A stretch of 64,000 nucleotides of DNA from Alligator mississippiensis (lineage: Eukaryota > Chordata > Crocodylia > Alligatoridae). How positions within the stretch are numbered: position 1 is the stretch's first letter; each line of letters opens with the position of its first letter. The notes beneath the pieces are model-generated. The model was not told the DNA's origin and did no database searches. It was given only the letters and a program-made list of their open reading frames with translations. This document shows positions 56,715 to 64,000 of the stretch, in pieces. The stretch covers positions 87,980,261 through 88,044,260 of the forward strand of contig NC_081829.1 in assembly GCF_030867095.1 (NCBI RefSeq), written 5' to 3'. Position numbers and translations under genes: made by a program.

Positions 56715-57789
56715 GTGTCCTTGAATCTCTTTTGCCTACCTCTACAGTGGTAACCAAAGTGAGCTGGAGTGCGGGACCCATTTCAGGAGCTGGTTGTCCG
56801 TGTCCTGTCCAACTGAGCTGGTGCTGTATGAACATGGCTTCGATGCTGGTGGTATTTATTTGAGCCAGAACGCTGGCTTTTGTTCTGCTGTCCTTCTAGT
56901 TGATATGGAGGATTGACATTGAGTCCAAACACTTCTGGTGGGCATCCAAATCTCATCAGGATCTTCCATAGGGCATCTCTGTTGACTGAATCAAAGGCCT
57001 TAGGTCAGTGAAGGACATGAGAAGGTCTCTGTATTATTCATGGCACTTCTTCTGCAGCTGTCTAACAACAAAGATCATGTATTTTGTACCTCTGAGTGGT
57101 TTGAAGCTACTTTGGGACTCAGGTAAAATCTCCTTGGGGAAAGGAGTGAATCTATTGAGGAGAATGTGGGCAAGAATCTTCCCTGCTATGGATAGGAATG
57201 CAAGGCCGGAGCAACTGCTGCAATCCAATCTTTCTTTTTTCTTGAACATGGTTACAATCATGACATCTCTCAAGGCACTGGGAATTTGTTCAAGTTTTTA
57301 GATTTTTAGAATAGTGGTTTGGAGTTGGTAAGGGAGCTTTTTTCTCCACCATGCATATAAATTTCAGCTGGTATTCCATCAAGGCCACATGCTTTGTTGT
57401 TCTTCATCCACTCTATGGCTTTCAAGGCCTCTTGATAGGTTGGTGGATCTGTAAGGTAGTCCTTAATGAGGTGTTGTGGAATGGCTTTGGTGGTATTAAC
57501 TTTGATAGGAGAATATCAGTTCAAAAGCTCTTGGAGGGTTACTTCCACCATGCGTTGATGGTGGAGCTGTCTTTAAGAAGTGTTGTTCCATCCTAGGGCC
57601 TCAGAGGGATAGCTCTTTGTGTGCTTGGCCTTTGATTGCCCTGAAGAAACTATGCTGTTACATGATGTCTGATGACGACTGTTGTATGTTGTTTGCTGGT
57701 CAGTGGAAGACAAAGGGTCAAGAGATGCTTGTTGACATTCTGGCCCCTGAGTAACAATCTGGGGCTAGATAGCTAGATTGTCAAGCAGG

Positions 57790-57945
57790 TGTACTGGGAG
57801 CCAGAATCAACAGAAATCTAAGCCTATACCATGTGTGGCTTTGAACAACGTCTGCCTCAGTTTCACCTGTATCTGAAAGCAAAAGAATTACTTGCCTCTT
57901 GTTGTATGTTGAGGGTTAATTTATTTATAAGTTCCAAATTCAGTT
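57790..57945 (+). mobile_element. MIR SINE fragment
   Basis: GGGAGCCAGAATC, CATGTGTGGCTTTGAACAAC, GTCTGCCTCAGTTTCACC, TGTATCTGAAAG, then TATGTTGAGGGTTAA follows the MIR order (TGTGTGACCTTGGGCAA, CTGTGCCTCAGTTTCC, CATCTGTAAAATG, GTTGTGAGGATTAA). Plus orientation, old copy. Confidence 0.75.
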
Positions 57946-58914
57946 AAGTATTTATGAACACGCTTACCTGTAAAAATAAAAGTAGTCTCATCGTAATCAT
58001 CCTCTGGATGAATTTGGCTAAGTTTGGCTCATTCTATGAGTAGACTGGGTAAACGTGCGCATTGGCCTGTATCTGGAGAATGCTCCCAAGTGAAAACAGT
58101 CATTAAAATATGGGTCCTAAAGTGCACACAGCAAGCAGCTGGGGGCAGATGGATTGAGTTTGGTGGATGGGAGGAGCATTATGGTTGATGCCCAAAGCAG
58201 TCAGAGGAATTGTAGAATACATGCTTCAGCGGCAAATGCCCTGCTTTCTCTGTATTTTACAAATTGGAGCTTTCCTTCTTATACCAAGGAAAAGGAGATG
58301 GGAATCAGGCCATTTTACTTTATTCTTCTCATGAGATTTTTTAAAAAACATTTTGCTAATACAAATAATCCAGGAGGAACCTAGGGACAGTCTGGTATTT
58401 GAAACCATTCCAAGTGACTGGCCACAGGCTGCTTCTGTTAAGAAAATAGATTATTAAGTGTTTGCTTGAATTACTTGAAGGAAATTAAATGCATAATAGT
58501 GATTTTTTTGCATGGCAGTTACCTTATTTTATAAAGCAGCAGGTAGAATCTCACTTGCACAGTATGATACTTTACATTTCACCTCAGTGGAAAATACTTT
58601 AAGAAAAACACATTAGCAATAATTAGATTTTATTCAGATGTCCTGCTATTACAGTAACCAGCCATTGTACTTTTTCTGTGCACACATTTCATCAGATGGA
58701 ACTGTTTTAATTTCAAATGTTCAAATTTCTTATTTCAAGCAATCAATTGTACTTATGGAAAACATTTTGTTTACTGTATTTTTCTAAATGTGCAATCAGG
58801 TAAATAAGGTTATGGTACAGATTTTTTCTTGGTTTGCCTTCACATGATTTTCCATTTATTTCCATATTTTGGAATTTCATATTTTCCATTTATTTTCATA
58901 TTTCATTTCATTTT
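57946..58914. other. AT-rich sequence
   Basis: No repeat or exon recognised. The short phrases CATATTT/CCATTTATTT repeat near 58,850-58,910. Confidence 0.5.
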
Positions 58915-59650
58915 TGTCACAATAATAGAAATGTGAGATGGTGAGAGTCTGGGAAAAAAAAGATTTAGGTGGATGGATGAGTAGGTTGGACTGAATCTTT
59001 GAATGTTGTCCAGAAACAAAATCTGCAAGACTTCCACTCCTAGATAGGAGAACCTAGGCTTGGAAATGCTGTCCAGGTTCCAGGTATGAGTGCCAGGCAG
59101 GGTGCTGCTGCTGTTCTCAGTGAAAGGAGGTAATGGGGAGGGGATGAGAAGGAAAACTAGGAACTCCCTCTTATCCATGTGGAGGTGGAGCTGATGGGTA
59201 GGCATCCACAGAGTAACATAGGAGAGGCGGGGTGATATTTTTAGTTTGGCCAAAAGAGACATGTCAGGTGTGGAGAAGCACATCTGTAAGCTATCCTCAT
59301 AGCAATGGCAGTTGACTTTGCATTTGTAGATGGGATGAGTAAAATATAAGAGGAGAGGGAGAAGAGAAGGGGATTGAAGACAGAGCCATGTAGAAAAGAG
59401 GCCCCTGCAAACTAGAACCATAGGGACATGACTGGATTGCTAGGAGGAAAACCAGGAGAAAACAGGCATGGAAGACAAGGGAGGTCACTGTTTCAATCAG
59501 AGTGCAAATTATAGTGTCAAAAGTAGCTGACAGGTTGAGGAATTTGAGGATAGTTCTGAGATTTGGTGAAAAAGGGTCATTAGAGACTTTGGAGAGATCA
59601 GTTTCAGCTGAATGTAAGAGGCGGAAGCCTGATTCTATTTTTTGTCTTTG
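58915..59650 (-). mobile_element. L2-clade LINE reverse transcriptase relic
   Basis: The minus-strand translation has LISPKSLMTLFHQISELSSN near 59,560, then a PLLLYFTHPIYKCKVNCHCY stretch, EDSLQMCFSTPD (the YADDTQLYLST active-site region, with ADD changed to EDS), LKISPRLSYVTLWMPTHQLH and LHMDKREFLVF (the WM..N.L.LN..KTE.LV block), near 59,100-59,340. This order is that of L2-type reverse transcriptases. The surrounding frames are interrupted and the catalytic aspartates altered. It is older than the CR1 copies. Confidence 0.75.
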
Positions 59651-60390
59651 CTCTTAAAGTATAATGGAAAAATACTTCTGGCATTTGCTGTAGCTATTTT
59701 TTCTAAGAGTGTATCTGTATAATATCTTGCATTTGTGTTAATTCCTTTCATCCCAAAGCACTTTTTAAACAGGACACTAATGCAGCCAGCTACATTTTTG
59801 GACTGGATCATAGCAAACATTCAGCAGTATAAATACTAAATTGACATTGGACCAGGAAATCACATACAATGTTTATGATTAGTCTAAAGAGACTGGAAAT
59901 AAAACCTGATTCTGAGACCCAGGTTCACCAATACTGAGGCTTCTTGAAAGGGAACATATGATGCGATTAATATTTCCTCTCTCTCTCTCTCTCTCTCTCT
60001 TTTTATCTGGTTTGTGCATGGACTAAAAGAGTAAGGACTCAAGCTTCAAACCTAGATGTGAAAGAGCTCCACTTTCTTCTTACTGCCTTCAACTTACTGC
60101 CTGCCTGGGGTATACACTGATGCTCAGTTATGGAGGAGGAATCTTACACAACTTGTATTTTCAGAGAAAGTATCTATAGCAGAAAACTTGATGTGCAGTT
60201 CATACAAACCCAGGCCACTGTAACAGTTGCTGAGAAGCTGGGCATTTTGCACAAAAATGATAAGTGTTTGCAAAATGTGTACCGTAAACCTCTTTCTAAT
60301 TGAATGGAATTGTCCTTAAAAAACTTACTCTTGAAACAACTGAAAAGTGACATGAGGCTAAACATGTAAGGTGTTGCTCAAGATAGACAC
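59651..60390. other. AT-rich sequence with a (CT)n tract
   Basis: An uninterrupted CT repeat lies at about 59,977-60,000. Otherwise nothing recognised. Confidence 0.55.
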
Positions 60391-60393
60391 CAT

Positions 60394-60860
60394 GGACACA
60401 TCCCCATATGCAGGCGTGCTCATTTGCTGCAGCACAAGTAGCAGTGGCACTAATTTGTGCTGCTGCTTTTTGCTGCGGCGCATGCCCCTGCACCTGGCGT
60501 TTGCTGTGGAGCAAAATGCTGGGCCTAGGGGAAACTGCCATTGCCCTGTTGCTCCAGACTCAAGGTGGTGGAGGGGCTGGGGGACACCTAAAGCAGTGGG
60601 AACACTCTGGCCAGCAGCCAGAGCATCTCCCTGGAGGACCCAGCCTCCAGTTGCTCCAGTGCAGGCTCCTAGAATATGCACCGCACCGCTTCTTTGCAGT
60701 GTTTTTTTTAATATCAGGAGTTCCTGGTATCAAATTTTGGCACCAGACTGCAAATTTGCAGCATAGAAAATGCTTGCACATGGGTTGCGTGTGGTTTGTG
60801 GCACCTCAAACAGTTTGGAGGCTCCGCAAGCTGCATGTGAGCACTTGTCTGGATATGCCC
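60394..60860. mobile_element. TIR element, GG(A/G)CA(C/T)ATCC termini
   Basis: The left end GGACACATCCCCATATGCAG and the complement of the right end, GGGCATATCCAGACAAGTGC, are inverted. CAT occurs on each side (60,391-60,393 and 60,861-60,863), a possible 3-bp duplication. The termini resemble those of the elements at 22,197 and 32,312, and the inside (GCACTAATTTGTGCTGCTGC) resembles 21,937-22,196. Non-coding; superfamily open. Confidence 0.7.
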
Positions 60861-60863
60861 CAT

Positions 60864-61204
60864 GAGTGTACTTTTGTGAGATAAGGAGCAAAAGGTGACT
60901 CCATAATGTGCTAGTCTCTCCTGTTCTTTTTAAAAATTGTATAATTTAAATTTTAAATGTGTCCCCATGCTCTTCGCTCAGAGGCCATTGGCACTGGGTA
61001 TGTGGGGGCCTAAGGGACCTGGCCCTCCTTGGGAAGACAGCTGTCATGGCCCAAACCTGAGGAGAATTATGTAATATTTCTATATTATTTCTATATTACA
61101 TTTCTATCTTGTTTTATGTTGTGAAAGATGGATTAATTTATGTTGAGGATGCTGGAAGTAAGGTGACATCCTTAGGAACGATGGCTGAGGCCCTAAACTA
61201 TTAC
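60864..61204. other. Unassigned spacer
   Basis: Nothing recognised. Confidence 0.5.
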
Positions 61205-61293
61205 TAGGGATCCGGGTTTTCGGTTCGCTGTGGAAAAGTGTAGATTTTCTTCTTTAATGGGGAAAAAAGTGGATTTTCTCCTTTACAGGAGAA
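61205..61293. repeat. Start of a GC-rich element with about 30-bp internal repeats
   Basis: ACTAGGGATCCGGGTTTTCGG at the left looks like a hAT-type end. It is followed by two to three units of a roughly 30-base repeat: GATTTTCTTCTTTAATGGGG, GATTTTCTCCTTTACAGGAG, then GAAAAACATGGG. No matching right terminus was found. Confidence 0.45.
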
Positions 61294-61468
61294 AAACATG
61301 GGAAACTGTGGGTTTCCCCTTGCAGCCTGAAAGGAGCTGCTTGGGACTGTGGGGAGCAGGGAGGGTGATCAGAGGCAGGAGGCGTCATAAGCCCGGGTGC
61401 GTGCACATGCACATGCACATGGCAGCCAAGCCGTTCCCACAGTTCCCTTCAGGTAAGTCTATGGGGCA

Positions 61469-61852
61469 GGGAGGAGGGGGCACAGGTGACATGTCAGGAG
61501 GGAAGCACAGGTGACGTGGCAGAGAGGTCATACCCCTTGAGACTTCTGTGCCACAGCAGGGTGCAGGGCTGTAGCCAAACCAGACCAGCCGCCATGGCTG
61601 CTTAGGTGAGGTGCAGCAGCAGTGGTGGTGCAGAGTTGTGTCCCCACTGCTGCCAGGTGGACATGGGGTACCTCACCTTTGCAGACATGGCAGCACGGCG
61701 GTCTCACCTGCTGGGCTGTGGAGCTGGCTGCTGCCCACAGCTGGTCCGACCTGGCTGCAGCCCTGTGCCCCACTGTAGGCACAGAAATCTCAAGGGGCAT
61801 GTGCCCCCCCACCCCTCCTCTGTGTCACCTGTGCCCCCTCCTACTCCCTATT
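61469..61852. mobile_element. GC-rich fold-back element
   Basis: GGAGGGGGCACAGGTGAC at about 61,471 is inverted as GTCACCTGTGCCCCCTCC near 61,826. CATACCCCTTGAGA at 61,529 pairs with TCTCAAGGGGCATG at 61,788. GCAGGGCTGTAGCC pairs with GGCTGCAGCCCTG near 61,753, and GCTTAGGTGAGGT with ACCTCACC near 61,670. The arms are about 150-180 bases around an asymmetric centre. Outer limits and target duplication are not fixed. Non-coding. Confidence 0.65.
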
Positions 61853-64000
61853 CCCACACCCACCCTGTTCCCCACACACTAGGGAGCTAAGGGCAGGGGG
61901 AGCAGGTCAGGAGTGAGGGGTACCAGCAGGGCTGGGGGGAGCCTATGGGTCAGGAGTGTGGGGAACCAGCTGGGCCAAGGGGCTGTGGATTGGAAGTGAG
62001 GGGCATCTTTCTAAACCTCTTATTTCAGTTCCTTTTGAGTTGTATTTATAATGGAAGATTGCTGTGGTTATTGTGGAAAGGTTAAATGTATTTTTAAAAA
62101 GTAATTTAAATATGGGAACAGACTTGATGATTGTTGTTGTTGTCACCATCTAGAGTGAACCTTTGTTTATGCCCAGTATAAAATAAAGTTCTTTTAATTT
62201 GTTGCTTTCTTCTGGGGATGTGGGGCGAGTAGAAATGGCAGTTAATAAATAATATGACTTTCCATTTTATTATCTTTTCTTGATGAACAAAAGCCCATTG
62301 GGATTGAATAGCAAGTCAATTTCATTTCAGTAATACTCACATTGTTAACACATTGTCTCAGACCAATTTTGGGATGACACGATAGGTTGCTGATATGTTT
62401 GGGCGCAAACATTTTCTTGTCATTTAAGTCACGTAATTATTCAGCTTGTGTGTTTCGGTATATCAAGCTTTTTGTTGCAATTTGCATTGTTCATGTTCTT
62501 CTGTTAAGTACTTTTACCCCGCCTGGAGTCTTGTGTGGTGCAGAAGCACCTCAAATCACATACAGAACTCATGAATGAAGTTCATGGATCACTCCGTTTC
62601 TTCTGCACTTCGGAGTTCAGCGCTCCAGAACAAAACATATTGATTTATTACCGTTATACTTGATCTTACACCTGAAATGCGTCAAAAGTCTTTAATCAAA
62701 GAAGAAACTTTCCACGTGTCCATCATCTTAGGACCCCCGTCTCGGGCAAAAATAAAAGTTGGTGCCTATGTCAGAGGCCATGATTGCTCTGCTTTAACTC
62801 TGCAGTTGAATGATGATGTCAGCTGTAGTGGTAAAGTGTAGTTTAGCTTTAGTGGATTTTGCTGCTGTTTACACTTAATTTGCCCTGGAAGATGAAACCT
62901 GATGACTCAGTTTCACTGTTTAGTCCTCCTGAGTCACCACAACACTGCTTTTCCAAGTGTTTGCATGGGGACAGGATGAATTGTTTTATGGGTAAAAAGA
63001 CAAATAACTAAAAAACGAACTTCTTTGTGCTGGGCTTCTATAACCTTGGAAAATCAGACAAAAAAGATCTCTCAAACTTTTGGCTGATTTTTTTTTACAA
63101 TACCCCTTTAAATGAATACTTTATAAGGTGAGCAAAGCTTATTCTCCTCAGTGATACTCCAAACCCTTTCAGCATTTTTCTTTCTTTGTATAATTTCAGT
63201 TTTGCTTTGGCACCCAAAATCTGTTTATACCTTAACTGTCAGATAAAAAGCAGAAAGAAAGAAAGAAAGATTGAAAAATCAAGCAACAAAATCCACTATG
63301 AAAAGTGGTGAGACACTCTCAGAAAGAATATTTAACCTAATTTATTCCATTCATTAAACCTTATTTTACTGGAATGAAAGTTGTTTGTTAGGAACTTATG
63401 TGTGGGCTCCAAATAAGAAACAGTGAGAAAGAAATGAAATACTTAAAGGTACAAGAAACATACTGTGTTTCTGAGAAGGCTAGGGTTTCTCTTTTTTTTT
63501 TTTTGCTTTTAGTTAAGAAGGACTTGCATGATAAATGGTGTGCTTTTAGAAATCCTACAATAGACTGGACACACAAATGAAGGTTTAGTAATGGTGAGAG
63601 ATTACCAGGAGATAATGGAGCAAGTCAAATTAGAAAACATGATGAAACAGCACAAAATTTACATATTGTTTGGGTTATCTCCTTTGCATTCATAAGACCA
63701 TGGCCATCTTGATGTTTGTAGCATAATTATACAGCATAAAAGTGTGCTCCTGGTTTCCAGCTGCTAATGACTTACGCAGCACTATCCAACCCAGTGGTCA
63801 CCATAGTGAGCTGTATCTATGTCTAATGTAATGCCATAAAAAAGCATGTCATTTCAAATTTTGAAATGTTATCTGTGGTATATTGTCATGTAAGCCTACT
63901 GGGATTCTCATGAAAAGCCTAAATGTGTGATAGGAACCAAAATGATATATATATAGGCTGGCTTCGATGAAAATAAATTGGTGCCAGTTCAGCTCCTCTG
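61853..64000. other. AT-rich sequence to the window end
   Basis: No gene recognised. An (AAAG)n run lies at 63,254-63,271 and short poly-T or poly-A tracts near 63,490. The stretch 62,590-62,960 looks unique and could be conserved non-coding DNA, but this is untested. Confidence 0.5.

Larger units (their letters stand above)
55110..57690 (-). mobile_element. GAT-tailed-type LINE, broken by a solo LTR and another insert
   Basis: Minus-strand translation from about 57,680: AIKG-like GNQRPSTQRAIPL, DGTTLLKDSSTIN, then MRDVMIVTMFKKKERLDCSS, LSIAGKILAHILLNRF, EILPESQSSFKPLRGTKYMI, RQLQKKC, then a frame-shifted TKAFDSVNRDALW region. The palm and thumb are then missing: the sequence jumps to SIEAMFIQHQLSWTGHG near 56,800 and RQKRF-like GKRDSRTL at 56,730. 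After the LTR it resumes with DT..TNMKKL-like coding, and the C-terminal WKEL...CRSWIGLFSHLWTHQ lies at about 55,140-55,300. The family is that of the 36,764 and 50,680 copies. It is multiply broken. Confidence 0.8.

Noticed and set aside
62590-62960. Possible conserved non-coding element
   Set aside because: Looks unique and AT-rich with a TGACTCA-like word, but conservation cannot be judged without alignment to other species.
1-64000. CRISPR arrays, operons, riboswitches and prokaryotic-type promoters
   Set aside because: The repeat content is vertebrate. I saw no regularly spaced repeats with unique spacers and no compact gene arrangement.

Overview
The window looks like intergenic or intronic DNA from a large sauropsid genome. 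A crocodilian is the best fit and a turtle the main alternative. The evidence is several CR1 LINE tails ending in the repeated octamer ATCTATGA, old L2-, MIR- and RTE-type relics, and a dense population of short non-autonomous DNA transposons. I could not support any host protein-coding exon, rRNA, tRNA or CRISPR array. All coding-looking sequence that I can name belongs to LINEs. The species call is inference from repeat style; no search was run.

Layout. 1-8.8 kb: AT-rich sequence, a GC-rich block, a fold-back transposon nested in an older element (about 2.37-3.1 kb), a 78-bp tandem duplication and a worn L1-clade relic (about 7 kb). 8.8-12.1 kb: a nearly full CR1 on the minus strand, still showing the ORF1 esterase, the ORF2 endonuclease and the reverse transcriptase. 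13.3-19.7 kb: a MIR-like SINE, a 123-bp palindromic MITE, hAT copies, and the first copy of a family with 5-bp target duplications. 21.4-32.8 kb: several TIR elements, an RTE-like LINE split by the second copy of the 5-bp family, and a 1,084-bp hAT copy with a perfect 8-bp target duplication. 36.7-42.4 kb: a minus-strand LINE, two young CR1 copies about 2.1 kb apart, and two MITEs. 48.8-52.2 kb: a 45-bp insertion with a 14-bp target duplication, two hAT copies with perfect 8-bp duplications, and a LINE 3' end. 54.5-64 kb: an inverted dimer of a Penelope-like repeat carrying a hammerhead-ribozyme-like core, a LINE interrupted by a solo LTR, a MIR, an L2 reverse-transcriptase relic and a GC-rich fold-back.

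The most interesting points are the inverted dimer with its ribozyme-like core (54.6-54.9 kb); two copies of one DNA-transposon family whose internal module lies in opposite orientations (18.4 kb against 27.6 kb); the fold-back element nested in a third relic of that family; and hAT relatives that share a core but carry different subterminal repeat words. Nothing here works as a gene pathway. The elements interact only as layers of insertion, which gives a relative order of events.
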